A stretch of DNA of 64,000 nucleotides from Microcebus murinus (GCF_040939455.1 NC_134109.1:67930501-67994500), one strand, 5' to 3'; positions 35,691 through 49,444 are shown, numbered from the stretch's first letter. Translations and numbers: made by a program. Notes: a model not told the origin generated them from the letters alone.

Positions 35691-37179
35691 CTAACCCTGT
35701 GAGCCCCTGAAGAGTGGATAAACATGTTTTCTAGAAGGGATTTCACCATAAAGAACTGATTCTAATTAACTTAAGGTTAGTCTGTGACTCCTCTTTCACA
35801 GTTTTCTCACCATGACACTTTTCTCCCTGCTAGTAGGTATACCTATTTTGATTTTTCTACACAGCTATCAGTTTGAAAACAATTAAATATGTACTTAGAT
35901 ATTGGTTTGTGGAATTGAGAATTGGCCAAAAGGGCACGAATCCCCTCATTATTTTTCATGAAGACACCTGCCATTTGTGAGTAATTGATTTGCTCTTCAC
36001 GGCACTACCTACCCTCAGAGCAAAGGCAGTTGTGTTCAGTAAGTGCTGAATAAAAAATCAAGCTGCCAGTGGACAGGCATGGAAATGAGATAACTGGCCA
36101 TTTGATTCTGGTTGTTTCATTATTCTTGGGAGCAGTGTGAGAGAATGCCATTCACGCATCATGAAGAGAGTTTCCTGAACACACTGTCTCCCACTCCCCG
36201 TGGCCCCTGAAGTTCCAGAAGGTGGTGGAAACTGCATGTGGTGATCACCTAGGCAACCTCCTTCCCACCTTCACCCACTGTGTGTGAAGGCCACTCCCCC
36301 CCCCCCCCCCGCTCCCCCCCCCAGGCAATCTGCTGGGCTTAGGGTTCTCCACCTCAGGATGGAGTTGTTGGCAGCATGAATGACTATTTGGTAATCCAGT
36401 CTGCTTTGAAATATGGTTCTAATTTTCCTTGATAAAAATGAGGCTCAAATGGCAACACTTATATTCCCTTGATCTCATTTTCACTGTTTCAGTCGAGAGC
36501 TCGGCTAGTGGGGTCAAAAGTGGTTCAAGCCCTATCAGAAAGAACTGATTTCTGGTTTTCTTCCCTTTGCTCTATTTCCCTTCACTTTCTTTTAGGAGTT
36601 CTGTCAAACTCCACCCTGCAGTTTCTTGAATCATTGCTCTTCACAAGTTGACTGTGTCCCCAACATCAGATTTGCATTCTCTATTCTCAGCAGTTAATCT
36701 CTTTACAATTTCGAGTTTCTCAGACACAGGATGAATTGCAGCAAACACATCACCCAGCGAGACTCACTGAAGAGGAGCTTGTGCCGATGCACATCATGCG
36801 GCCTGTTGGCATTTAGCCAGCAAGTCCCGTGTGAGGCCCTGTGCCTGCTCCTCACAGCCTCTGCGAAACCGAAGGAAGCATTAACTGGTATTGGTCTCCG
36901 GGATGCACTCACACTCGTTGTCCCTGACTTAAGTACATACAGTGACACTCTCTCAAGGAGAGGAAGGAGCCAAGGAAGAGAGGGGCTGAGGCAGACAGAG
37001 CAGACACCTAGGGTAAGTGTGGGGCTGGGCCAGGTGGAGGGCTGCCCGGCCTAACCCTGAGAGGCAGACAGGGCCTGAGTGAGGACAGATTGCTGGGCTG
37101 TTGGGCAGATATTCATGGGAGTGAATCAGATGTAGTGAACACAGGGTCTGCTCCTGCTTGGCCCCAGAACCCTTAGTGA
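35691..37179. other. Intronic DNA around a poly(C) tract
   Basis: The frame pair at 36703-36948 (-) and 36731-37054 (+) overlaps antiparallel. The plus frame (107 codons) lacks exon context and family resemblance. Slightly higher GC and a few CpGs at 36780-37050. Confidence 0.4.
36296..36323. repeat. Poly(C) tract, C15-GCT-C10
   Basis: Two long C runs separated by GCT. The minus strand is G15 and G10, which can form a G-quadruplex. Length is likely to vary between individuals and is prone to sequencing error. Confidence 0.95.
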
Positions 37180-37630
37180 TCTGGTTTTTGCTTCTTCATT
37201 ACTCAACTTTCCACTCCCCACACTTCCTTCTCACATCTAGTCGCTCTCTTCCCTATCCCGACACACCACCTTCATGTCAGAGTGAGCTTTATTGGTTAAT
37301 CTGATGAACTTTCATATTCTTCCATCACCCTTTAGTTGCATTTCCTATTTCCTCACCCAGCCGAATTGAACGAGCCCTTCCAGCCTCACCTCACAGGTCG
37401 TCTCCCCCAGGTGCCTGCTTGAGGCCTCCAGTCTGAGTCGTGCCCCTCCTCTGTACTCCCATAGTGTCCTCGTGTGTCCTTATCACAGCCCTTATCACGT
37501 TGCCCTGCAGTTTGTCTTCTCTCCTACTAGATGGCAGGACATTGAGCTTAGTGATCTTATATTACTCAACTTTGTAAACACAGTATCTAGCATGGTGTCT
37601 GACAGTGTAGTTGCTTCGTATTAATGGGTA
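37180..37630 (+). repeat. L2 LINE, 3' part
   Basis: 'ccttatcacagcccttatca', 'cttctctcctactagatggc' and 'cacagtatctagcatggtgt' then 'gcttcgtattaatgg' follow the L2 3' region in sense. Confidence 0.65.
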
Positions 37631-38440
37631 AATTTGTGGATAAAACCAAAAGAAACTGGTTATGTTGTCAAATTTTACAGCTGAATTTTTCATCTTTTCG
37701 ATTGACATGCATACCCCTGCTTGCCAAGTCCCTGGATGATTACTTGGCTTTAATGTCTGTTTGGGGTTGGGGTGAGGTAGGGTGGCCTAGGGGATGTACT
37801 GTGGAAAAGAGAGAAGCAGATTGATTTCAGAAGAGGATTGCATCCAGGTGAACAGGTCTCTGACATGCACCAGCATAAATATAGACCCGTAGTGCTTAGC
37901 CTGCAATGAGCTTATTTACTGAAAGGTCAAAAAAGAGGCTCCCAGCATCAAGCCAGCTTAGCAATAATGAAAAGTTGCAGATGGTAGATTGAGGATAAAG
38001 GGAACGTGAACATCCTCTTAGCCACAGACCATATACTTCATGGGTTTCTCACCCATGGAAAGGCCGTCTGGCACAACACTTGCAATATGAATGTTGGGTT
38101 TGTATAGTCACAATTCTGAGCTGCAGTTTTTCTGCCCTCTACCTTTTATCAATCATACATTCAATAAGGTTACCTGTGCCCACAGAAGGGTAAGAGTTTT
38201 GGAACTGAAACCATCCTTCTCCATTCCTTCTAAATACTACATCCTGTCTTTAGATCTTATACTGGGAACTATTCTGGTAAACGTCATTCTTTTTACTGCA
38301 GTGGGGTGTTCTGTTGTAGATACCAATTGGATGGACAGGCAGACCCCTCTCCAAAGTTCATCTTTAGGGCCCACATTGCTCTTTCAGTTTCATAAAAACA
38401 CAAATATAGCGGATTTCTCAGAGAGTGACATTTGGGGTTT
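37631..38440. other. Intronic DNA, no recognised feature
   Basis: The 123-codon frame at 38091-38462 (+) runs into the tandem repeat, lacks family resemblance and has no splice signals that I would trust. Confidence 0.4.
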
Positions 38441-38489
38441 AGAGAGCAGGAGGTCTTATTAGAGAGCAGGAGGTCTTATTAGAGAGCAG
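38441..38489. repeat. 20-bp tandem repeat, about 2.4 copies
   Basis: The unit 'agagagcaggaggtcttatt' is present twice without mismatch (38441-38460, 38461-38480), followed by a partial third copy. Confidence 0.97.
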
Positions 38490-38589
38490 AAGATGACACG
38501 TCTCGTCAAGATACTTGTCAAAGAGGTACCAGAACCCTTCTTTCTGAAGGATGTGGGCATCAGTTTGTCATGTCTTATAAAGGCCTAGA

Positions 38590-38850
38590 ACTGTGCCATC
38601 TAGCACAATAGCCACTAGCTATATGTGGCTATTGAGCACTTTAATTAAATCTAATCTTAATTAATAGAATATATACCAGATTTTGAAGACTTAGTATGAA
38701 AGAATAACATGACTTAATAACTTTTCTATACTTACATGTTAGGTTAAATGAAATATATGATTATCATTACCTGTTTCTTTTTAGTTTTTAATGTGGCTGT
38801 TAGAAAATGAATGTCCACGTTGTATTTCTAGAATATCTGAGAGTTGCAAC
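38590..38850. mobile_element. Non-autonomous hAT-type DNA transposon remnant
   Basis: 'ctgtgccatctagcacaata' and 'gccactagctatatgtggct' (a palindromic core) with an AT-rich middle and 'taatgtggctgttagaaaat' near the right end are those of a common mammalian short transposon. The exact family name is not certain. Confidence 0.5.
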
Positions 38851-41800
38851 ATCACGATACAGTGCACATATGACATACACAAAGTTAGGGATTCATAAAC
38901 ACATCTTGATAGCTTTGACTTAGAGATAATGGCCATCACAATCAGCAAAATTGCAAGAAATCCCTAGTTTTTACCTCTCAGGTTAGCCCAACAAAGCAAT
39001 AACTCTAAAGAAGAAGGTAACATATAATAGATATACTTGGGAAAATTTAGTGTAACCACATCTAATTGAACCTTTTGCTAAAATCTTTCATTTATCTCTG
39101 TTGTTTCAGAGGAACCCATTGCCTTTAAGCTTGCCTAACTGAGCATCTAGAGTTGGAATCAAGACTTCCCAAACTAGCATAGAAGTCAGGAAGGTACTCA
39201 GATACCAAGAGCTGCATTTATTCCATGTGTCCACGTGGTCTTTTGATGAGTATCTCTCTTGCCTTGGTTGCCAGAGCACCATGAGGGGATGTAAATGTTA
39301 TTTGGTAACTGCAGCAGAACATCTTGGTATTTGGCTTGATCTTAACCAACTGCACCTCCTTAGACAAAGGCAAATAACTGCAATATGATTAATTTCTTTT
39401 CATAGAACATTGGGCTATAATTAGAGTTCATTTTCTGCCTTTTTAATTCCTTATACTTATGTAATTTTTTCAATTCTGGGGTTATGGCTTTCTTCCTTCT
39501 GGACATCAGCCCTCTGCCTTTGTTATTCCACCAATAAGACTTATTTGAGCATGCTGAATATTTGTTAAGTGCCTTAAACCAGCAAAGTGAGTTTTCTGAT
39601 GGGAATGTCTAGCCAGTGGGAAGGTACTTGATATTTAGGATCATCTTGAAAGCTTTGGAGAGTAGGTCACCATGGAGATGCTTTCTGCTTTGCTTCCAAG
39701 AGGGCCAGACCTGACTTGCCCTCATTAGTGGCAAATAAACGATATTTAAAAATTGAAATGTCTTCCTTATAATGTAGTCTAGTGCTGGTACAATGAGCTA
39801 ACTATGTTTTGTGGAGTTTGTATGTGTGTGTGTGTTTTCCTTTTCTGATTAAAATTTCAAAGAATGACTTCCTCTGGGCTGCAGAATTCTGGAAAGGGAT
39901 TCGATGTAGATGTTGATTCTATAACCCTTAGAAATGATTGGAGGAACAGTGTCTACCATACAATAAACAGGGGCTTTGGGGTGGGATATTAGTTTTTTTG
40001 GCAGGTATAAAGCATGGTTAAGCATTATAATCATAAAGTCATCAAGGAAGGGAGAAATGGAATCTCACGAAAAACTAAATCTTTGCATGACTGAGTTAGC
40101 TATTACTGAGATCTCAGGCGATAAGTAATCCTGAACTTAGGTGGGCAGGGTCTGCTTATACATTTCAGTTAATACTGCTCTTGTATTAGGGGATAAAAAG
40201 TGAGATTGCCGTGATCCCAGCATATTGTGTGTTTTCAGATCAAACAGCCAAATACTAGAATCTGATTTTCCCTTTTCTAAAGTTTTTTTGTGATTTCTGT
40301 TGTCGTGTACAATGTGTGCATCATAGATAAAGAAGTTGAATTATTTTCTTTCCCACATAAAGCCAGGCAGAATTTTTGTATATAATTTTGCACCTAATTA
40401 ACATGTTGCTGCATTGGCAAAGTGGCAAAGCATTAAGTGATTTTTGCTTGGCAGTTCTAAAATGCCTTCCATCCATAAGGCCCAGAATACTGGGAGCAAA
40501 ATGATTACCCAAATCTCTGAAAACCTAAATGTACACAGGTAATTTTCTGTTATCCCCGCCTAATGGCTGCACACATGCACACACACAGACCATAAAGCTT
40601 AATGTCAGAAACAATGATATTTAAAGATAACACAGCAAAGAAAATATTTTTTCAAGGTTTTTTATTCATGTTATGTGTACATATGTTTAAAACATATATC
40701 AGCTACGATCAGAAATGATATAAATTACTATATTTTGTATATTTCTAAGGTTTTTTTTTAAAAAACATTTTGCCATCTCTGAAATTGTGACACATCTTAG
40801 AATCTCTAAGTTGCTGTCAGCCAGGCGGCAGTCACGAGGTAATTGTGATTGTGCCGATTGGGCTTAACTGCTCATATTGTCTTCACTTCAATTAAGATAG
40901 GGTTGAGTATAATTGCCTCATTAACTGCCTTCAAAAAGATTCTACTGTTCAGTATATAGAAAAGGGCAGGGAATATAGCAGCATGATAAGTCTAAGACTA
41001 AAAAAGCTCTTTGGGTAAGTATAAAATAAAAGTATGTCATAAATAAATATGTCATGGTTTAATTGATAGTCTTTTTACTTATTTAGTGTCACACAAATAA
41101 TAGCACATCTTAACAATTGATGGTGACTTGGATATGGTGAATTCTAATCTATACATTATGACCTTTGTGAAGTGAATGGATTTTTCCTTCACATTCTTCC
41201 TATATTTTCATATTTTCCATTTCTCCACCTTACTTCAAAGTAGTGATCTCTTCTATCTGAAGGTGGCATTCCTAACTCAGCAACTAAAGAGTGTGCCACT
41301 CTCTTGTTGGTGCATCAAACACCTCCCCTTAGTGTCTAAGAATCAATCCATTCATGTTCTTTTACCTGTTACCCACGTTTGTGGGGAGCAGTGAACAACA
41401 GTGTTGAGAAAACAAATGGACAGTGTTCAAGTAGAGCCTGGGACTAACGGAGCAGAGTAAGCCACCAGACTTGCAAATAGCTGTAAGTTTTAGCTCTGAC
41501 CTAACACAGGGCTCTAGCCAGTAGAGCCACAGACACAAATACCAGCTAGAGACACAAAAAGTAAGCTAAGTTCAAAGATATCTGGTCCTAGCCAACCTAA
41601 AGTTACACTTTTAGACCAAAGGAAGAGTCATGTGTGCTTTGTGATTCTACACGTTCTCATATTTCTCTCGCTTCTTTTGGATTCTTGGGCTGGATCTCTC
41701 CTATGAAAGTAGATATGAGAGACACTTGCCAAATTATTTCTGTCTACTCTGTGCATGGACACTAGGTGCTTTGTGGTATGTGTTCATCAAGAAAATATTA

Positions 41801-41899
41801 TTTTCAAGAGCAATGCTACATCTGAGAAGAAAGAATTCCTAGGTGGAGACATGTTAGCTTATCTTGGATTTCAAGAAAAGACATCAAAGAAAAAGCAAT
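38851..41899. other. Intronic DNA, low in repeats
   Basis: I recognise no repeat across these 3 kb apart from a short GT run at about 39820. A homeodomain-site-rich block lies at about 40795-40960. The low repeat content may mean some conserved non-coding sequence, but this cannot be judged from one genome. Confidence 0.4.
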
Positions 41900-43760
41900 C
41901 TAGTATAATTCTATTTTAGTTTATTATAATTCTGTAATTCCAAGTTAATCATGTATTTTGAAAATGGAAGTTTTATACTCTTTACAGACACATTTCCTCC
42001 TTATATTTTTAGAAAATACTATTATTTATATTTTGTATACAAAGCCCATCCAACTTCATTTTATTAATTCCACTTCCTCTCGAAACTCCTTCACCACACA
42101 TATCTCCACAACACGTTTTTTTCCCTGTTGCCTTTCGGATTATTCTTATTTGTTTTGCCTTAGTTTGGCTCTTAATTTTTGCTGAGCTTTTTCACATGAA
42201 TCATGTATATGAATGTATTTTTTCTATATTTTGCTTTTTATCTCTTTCTGTTTTGACACTTCAGTTCATTCTCAACTTTATTTTCCACCTTTTCTACAGC
42301 TTCTACCTTTTTCTCCATTGCCCCAAATTTGTTTCTTTCTGTGATTTGGAAATTGCTATGTTATAAATGTTGTCCAGCAAAACCTATCTTCACTGAAGAG
42401 GCTCTGCAGGATACACTGTAGTAAAGTGGGTCTGTTCTATGAAAAGCTGAGTATGCCTAATGATTCTACATTTGCCATTTCTACTTTTTCATATTTACTA
42501 AAGGATTTTAATTTAGTGCTATATTGGAATATCAGTTTTTATAGCTGTAGATGGTACAGATTTCTCTATGGGGAAAACAGTCTCCTAGAGAAGTTTTCTG
42601 TACCTTCCTTTTTGTGTTCTCCTCTTTCACCCATCCCACTGCCGGAGACCTAAACAACCTTGTGAAATGTATTAGTTGTATAAATCAAAAATAAATGAAA
42701 TATTTTTTGAGGTTTTTTTTTTTTTTTTACTCCTTAGAGTATCTCAATATTGTGAAATATTCTTAAAAGCACCTTTTGGTGTTCTCTATAGAAATTCAGT
42801 GTCCTTGCCTTAGGAATGTTGTTTTAGAGAATGACTTTATTGATTTTATAAACAAATAATTATACTTCCTCCCACTTTTCCTCCTATGCCTCTTATCTTT
42901 TAGTAGTTGTATTATTTTTACTTTGTCAGGGACTATAATATTTACATTCTATTCTACAAGCATGCTTCCTTCCTACAATTTTTGTCTTAGTTCTGTATGT
43001 TAATGGATTTAATGCTTATCCCAAAATCTTTAACTATGGCCTCTCCATTTTATAGTTTTTATTTTTATTCATCTCTTAATAGGCTGGACTTTGTCATAGA
43101 TTATCTATTAATAGTAACCTTTTCAAGAAGTAACGAACATGCTGCATATAGTCTCTGCGTTCTTTCGTGTTTGAGAACGTCTGCCTGTTGTGTTTATACT
43201 TCAACAAGAATGTGGTGTAAAACATTCTTGGATCATGCTTCTTTTTCTTTCTGTACTTTGTAGTTGTTTTATTGGCTTCTGTCATTGAATGTTGCCAGGG
43301 AGAAGCTTACAGCCAGTCTGATTTATTTTCCCCTTTTGCAGCTGACTCAATTTTATTCAGTCTTAATGTTAGAAAAATTATTTCTTTACATTTTAGGTTT
43401 AGAAACTTAACCAGGATATGTCTTTATATTAACACATGTGCTCTATAAAACCTATAAGTTCATTTTTTTTTATTTCAGGGAAGTTTTCTTCTATCATGCA
43501 TCTTAATATTTTATGCTCCAATCATTAGATTTTTTTTTCTTTAGACAAGTTATCCTTTGTGAGATCATCCTGGTACTCTACTGCTGTCCGCTCTCTCATT
43601 GCTTCAATTTTGGTCTTTTTTTCCCCCCTGCATTTACTATTTTCTCAATCTTTTTCACTTTGCTTTATCTAGGTGCTCAATAGTTATTAATTCTCTGATC
43701 TTTAAATTGCTCTGTAACCCTGGAAAAATCACCTAATTTCCCTAAGAATATAAGAGTTTG
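41900..43760 (-). mobile_element. T-rich block, possibly a very old LINE in antisense
   Basis: Phrases such as 'tttatttcagggaagttttc', 'cttctatcatgcatcttaat' and 'ctctctcattgcttcaattt' resemble antisense old-L1 ORF1-region text. Frames with many F, L, S and Y are products of the T-richness. Boundaries are approximate. Confidence 0.35.
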
Positions 43761-44229
43761 ACATAGAAGTGAGGCTTTTCTTTTGACTAGGCTCTATACA
43801 TTTTGTATTAAAAAAATAATTCCATTAAAAGAACATGATCAATTTTGATAAAACATAGGATACAATTGAAAATTGCTAAATCTATCTTTAAAAAGTTTTC
43901 CTAGGAGCACATACTCTATCATATAAACACAATGTGATGAAGCTTGATGAGCTTTGTTTTTAGATTCACAAAATAATCCCAATTCCCAAAGGCGAAGGTG
44001 TAGAGACTGCAAAGATAAATAAATAAATAAAAATAAACTGAAAAGAAATTACAATAACAACAGCAATAATAATATTAATAAATACTAAAACTTTTTGGTG
44101 AAGTATTAGCCCCTTATTCTGTGCAGACATTGAATGGTTTCTCTATCCTTTAATTCTGTTTGCTTTGCTGCCTTTTATTCCTTGTGACCTCTGAAGACTG
44201 TGTTTTAGCTCCTAGGTCTTCTACCCTTC
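43761..44229. other. AT-rich intronic DNA with AATA/AAT simple repeats
   Basis: A simple A-rich repeat (AAAT and AAT units) spans about 44013-44090. Nothing else recognised. Confidence 0.6.
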
Positions 44230-45270
44230 TCTATCTGTAAGTGCTCCTTAGGCGGTTTCCAGTTGTGTGACATTAAATATCATCTATGTGCCTAAGATTT
44301 CCAAATGATATCTTCAGCTTTGACCACTTTCCACTGCTTTCAATGTTCTTATCCAGCTGTCCAGTCACCATTTCCATTTGTATGTCCACTAGGCTTCCCA
44401 AACTGAACATGGCCAACACAGAGAGCTGTAGATTCCCTCTTTGTTCACCAAATCCCTTTTGCCCCTAGTTCTTTTTACAACAAATGGCAATAGTTGACAA
44501 ATAGCTATTCAAGCCAAAAATCATGGAGTCATTCTTGATTTCTCCATTTCTCGTATCCCCCCACATCTAATCAACCAGCAGGAGCTACTGGTTCTATCTG
44601 CAGAGGGCATCCCTGATTCAGCCCATTTTGTCCATTCATCTGCTACCCCACTATTCCAAGCCGCTGTTTCCTCTCTCCTGAACCCCTGGAAAAGCCACCT
44701 AGCTGGTTCACTCCCATTCTCATATCCCACTCAATATCATGCATTTTATAGACAACAAACCAAACATAAATTCAGTTATATCTTATTTTCCCACTTATAA
44801 CTATCAAATGGCTCCATCAATAAATCCAAATGTTATTAATCTAAATCTTATACTTAGAATAAGTCCAAATGTATGTTGTGGCTTACAAGACCCTAAACCA
44901 TGCAGTGCCTTTTTTTGTGTGTGTGAAGTCCTAGCTTCTCTCTTACTCCTCATCCCCTATCTGGTTGCCCCAACCACATTGGATCTCTGCATATTCTTTA
45001 GGTATATCAAAGTTTCTTTGTAGGGCATTTGCTTTTCCCTCTTATTTTCTGTTGGCCTCCCGTCTGTCTTTTTGTTCTTTGTATAGCTGATCACTGACTG
45101 GCTGGCCTCCACCAAGCGCCAAGAAAATTTGTATTTTCTTGATCATTTTTCTCCTCTCCTCACTATAATATAAGCTCTAGAAGAGCACATATTTCATGTG
45201 TTCCTGCTCAATACTAAACCTAGTACCTGAAACATAGTCAGTGCTCCATAAACATTAAGGAATGAATGAG
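44230..45270 (+). mobile_element. L2 LINE, long 3' portion
   Basis: A long collinear L2 copy in sense: 'tgtatgtccactaggcttcc', 'aaaaatcatggagtcattct', 'cacatctaatcaaccagcag', 'atatcaaatggctcc'-like sequence near 44800, 'ataatataagctctagaaga', ending 'ccataaacattaaggaatga'. The reading frames through it are broken. Confidence 0.8.
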
Positions 45271-45424
45271 TCTTTTAAATGTGCTTTTACTTTCCAAAGA
45301 AGAAAGAAGCCCAACTGTACCAAGGAAAGTTTTATGGAAACTCAGAGCAATGAGGAAGAAAATGGGTAATAACTCAATATTTAACTTTCTCGTCTTGGGA
45401 GGGTTAAACAATAGCCTTCTGAGA

Positions 45425-45590
45425 ATGCAGATGAGTAAGATATGCAACGTTTGGGGGATGGACATGCTTGAAGTTCTTACTCGAGCCGGGGGTGGGGGGT
45501 GGGGGGGGAGGCATGGGCAATATATGTAACCTTAACACTTGTACCCCCATAATACGCTAAAATTTAAATTTAAATTTTAAAAAATGGTAT
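45425..45590 (+). mobile_element. Strepsirrhine-type L1, 3' end only
   Basis: 'ggatggacatgcttgaagtt', a G-rich run with 'ggcatgggcaatatatgtaa' and 'acttgtacccccataatacg' then an AT-rich tail match the sense of the L1 3' UTR seen antisense at 14032-14188. The left boundary is uncertain and no target duplication was found. Confidence 0.75.
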
Positions 45591-45599
45591 ATATTTTTA

Positions 45600-48500
45600 C
45601 ACATCCAGGTAACTCCTTTTAATTTTATTTAAATTTCAGTATAATAACCATTTTTAAAAAATTTTCTTAGAACCAAAGTCTCTAGTCCTGTTGTCCAAAC
45701 ACACACTTTCCAGCCCTTGTCTACACTCTTTGATGCAGTTGTAATTTTAGTAAACCCCCCACTCTTTCTAACTCTGTAGAGCATCTCCAGAGGCTTTCTC
45801 TTTAGTGTTATCAGTTCATTGTGGTGGCAGCGACCCCGGGTGTGATCCCCAGAGTAGTGATTTGCTAAGTTTGTAGAGAATAAAGCACAGACATCTCTCC
45901 CCCTAACAGGTCACCATGAAAGAATTTCTTTTTAAGAATCTTATGTCCAGGTAAAAGTTTTGTTCATAAAACTTATAACTAGCACAATGCCATAGTTACA
46001 AAAAAAAATGTGTGGTGAAGACTTTCTCATAAAAGATAGGATTTTTCAAAGGAAAGGTCGCTTGTCTTTAAGAACGAAAAGTGCAGTGGGCAAATTAAAA
46101 ATATATTAAAATAGTTTCCACATTTTTAGGGAAGTGCAGCTATGGGGAGATCTGACAGGTGCGGGCTGCTCTTATCTCCATGTGATTTGTCGTGGGTCTG
46201 CCCCACAGAAGGGGGTGGTGAGCTGTCTGAGCACTATGTCACAGCTGCAGGTGGATTCTGCTTCCAAAAGTGGAGTAGCTCTGACCTTAACAGAAGCATA
46301 GGAACTCTTGAAGAAATCTAATGAAATAAAACAAATCTGTGCCTATGGCCTAGGAAATATCTGTCAGTTAAGGTGCCTGTAAAAGTTTGAGCCTTGCATC
46401 TAGAAGCCTCAGCCATATACTTTTTTTGTATACGATGAAGTGCTGCTTTGTGATTAGAAAACAGCATATTTTCTAGATTCTCTAGAAACTAATTTGGTAC
46501 AGCACCACTACCTTTTCTGCCAGACTGGACTTCTCAAAGTGCCGAGATCAGACGGGAAGAAGGGAAAAGAAATTAAATGGAACGTGTTTTCCTAATAGTA
46601 GTCATTCCAGTTCATTGAATGATGCCCAGGGTGAAATAGAGGTCACTTGCCCACTCTTTGTAGAACACTGTTTCTCTACTTAGGCCTTTTAAACCTGGTG
46701 CAGTCCATAAATTTTGTTGCTGATATAAAAATATCTAATTTGAAGAAATGCCTCTTGTGCCGTGTATTCTTCCAGTACCGAAAATCTAAATGGGAAACCA
46801 GACAAATGTTTATTAGCTTCCTTGGAAGTTCAACAATAAAGCTTCCTGAAACTGCCGACGTGGGCATGAATGCTTTTTAGAACTGCAAACTACTACTTTA
46901 AATCTCTGCAGTCTCCAGTAAAAGACAAAATAATTTGCTGTATCAGAAAGGGATTGGTTTGGACTATAAATTGTCATCAGCACAGGGAGACATTCAGAAA
47001 TCTGGCCTTTAGCTTGGGTATTTCAAACCTTAAAGCAGTTTGGGGGAAAACAGCTTCAGTTCTGTGTGGGCATGTGGGAAGATGGAATGGAAAATGTTTG
47101 CCATTATGATGGTAAGCGTCCGGGAAATTGGAAAATTAAAAGGCTTCTAAGAACTCCTTGATTTTATAACAACTTTATCCAAAATGTCTATGGCTTTCCA
47201 AAGTTTTCTCACAAAGTTGCAGATTTTATTCAAATGTCCAGTCTGTACTTGGGATTGGTTGAAGAACAAACCTGTGAAGAGATTTTTTTTTAGGTGTCTT
47301 CTTTTTACTTTTTCTTTCTGAGCATACTCTTCTATTTGGTTTAGCTATGAGGCTTAAAAACCTGAAGGGTGTGTTTCTCTTGGTCATTTTGCTGAACTTT
47401 TACCCTATATCCTCTGTCATCTGTTGGCCTTATGGAATGTCACCCCCATTTTTTAAAAAAAAATCTAAAGCTTATGTTGGGTTTTAATGGAAATTTCTAA
47501 TCCAAGGGAACTTCTTGGATTGATATGCAGAGTGCTTTTATTTTTCAGTAAATTTAAATAACTTTAGTTCTTTCTTCCTAATACTCAGGCAGCAGACACT
47601 AGAAATCTTTATGTGCTAGGGGTGCATGGTCTCATGTACCTTTGGAATGAATAAATCAAAATAAACAATGATCAGATATGACAGCTGCAAGGCTGACTTG
47701 GAGATTTTGAGATGGTGATTGCGTGTTTTTGCTTTAATCACTAAGATACTAAATTATTTCAGCTATGTGTTTCTTGCTTCTATATTTAGGTTTATGAGTA
47801 TCTGAAGCGATTGCTAAAGAGCTGGAAAGTGGTGTCAAAAGCTGGGTAGGTTATCTAATCCTAATTTATTTTCACAGTGTGAAGTTGTTAATAGATTAAT
47901 AAGCTAGAAGGAGAAGAAATAATGGATTGTGAACTAGAGACTATTAAAATTATAAATGAACAGCTTAGCATGTGGCTGTGAACAGGATAAAAACAAGACA
48001 TGGAAGAAAAAAAATACAGTAAACCCTAAGGATGCCTGGTTTGTTTAGAAACATTGACAGGGAGTAAGGTTAATAAGGGGTGAACTGGAATCTTTCTATA
48101 TTCCAGAATATTCCTGCCCCATTTTCCAGTTTTTCCTATGGTAGTGCTGGGGGCTGAATTCTCTTACCTTCCTGTATAATTGTACTCAGTTTTGAATTTC
48201 TCATTGGTAATGATGAGCATTTGTATAGATTAGGTCTGGTTTCCTAAGGAAAGTGAGAAGAGGAAGCCTGTGGGGTACTGACAGATCAATCTAATTAGGG
48301 ATTTATTGTTCTAAATTCTGGAGGACTGTTTTCCAGTAGATAGGGCATCTCAGGGCACCTCTCTGTTTCAGTTTTCTAGTGTTTCCTCGCCCTTCCCTCC
48401 ACTCAATTGTCTCTGTGTGCAGAGGTGTAACAACATTGGATGGTAATTCAAAGGCTGTCTATGCAGTATACTAAGATTAATGAGAATTAAATCCCTGACT

Positions 48501-49440
48501 GATTATGTGCTCTCTGGAACTAGAGAAAAAGAACTTTTTATTGAAGTTGCAATTATAAAGACTTGGAAATATTTCACTTTAAAGGTTAACATAATGCACT
48601 GAAGGGAGGGGGAAACTATACTAAAGAAAATAAACCCAAGACGTATCTGGTTGACATTTCTGCTAATGTCACCCGAAGGAAGGCTACTGCAATCCATCCC
48701 TTGGATGAAGGACATAGAGACTGTGCATCTGTTGTGGCACAAAAGCAGGGAAAAGGACAACATCAGAAGTGATTTAGAAAATAAATAAACTGTTCTTTGA
48801 AGATGTCTTTAGGAGAAAGGTTATTGCCGAGTACAATAGTTACAAACACTTTTTCAGCAAACCAAGATTCAAGTGATATCACTCCTAGGATTTTTAAAGG
48901 AGTTTGAGCATAAGTATGTTCTGTTTTTGGCAATTATAGATAACATGAAAAAATATTGTTGCTTGTTCCACTTGACTGTTTTAGAAAGACATCAACATAG
49001 CTCAGAGGCCAAGAGAGAAACAACCTCAACAACTGAGAACCAAAGATTAACATTTGAGGAAAAGTAGATCTTTCAGCCAGGAGGGAGGGTATGGAAGGGC
49101 CTTTGGCAGGGTGGGCCAGGGAATGGGGACAGTGTGGAAACCCTGGAGAAACCTCCATTATTCCCAACACATCAGTCTTGCATTCATAAACATTCTTCTT
49201 TAATAGTGAGCCTCAAGTGCCTAATTCTGCATGCAATTCCTGAATATCATACTCATAGCATGTGAAGAACACTAGAAATTCATCCATTATGATTTCTTTA
49301 CATTTCTCATTTTCAGTGAAAATATTCTACATAAAAGGTTTCACTTGTTTTTGTCCACTAAATTTTGCCCCATTATTTTAAAATTAGGGAGCCAACCTTG
49401 GCTTATAGCAACTGGAAATTTTATTTAAAAAAAAAAAATA
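45600..49440. other. Intronic DNA, low in recognisable repeats
   Basis: Nearly 4 kb without a repeat I can name. At about 46140-46275 the sequence is GC-richer and has clustered E-box-like words (CAGGTG, CAGCTG). Frames at 46647-46880 (+), 46676-46867 (-) and 46870-47109 (+) lack family resemblance. Confidence 0.4.
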
Positions 49441-49444
49441 GCAG

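Noticed and set aside
36731..37054. 107-codon plus frame in slightly GC-richer DNA
   Set aside because: No family resemblance and an antiparallel frame of similar length; no sign of a promoter or splice sites.
38091..38462. 123-codon plus open frame
   Set aside because: Ends in a tandem repeat, no recognisable domain, no convincing splice context.
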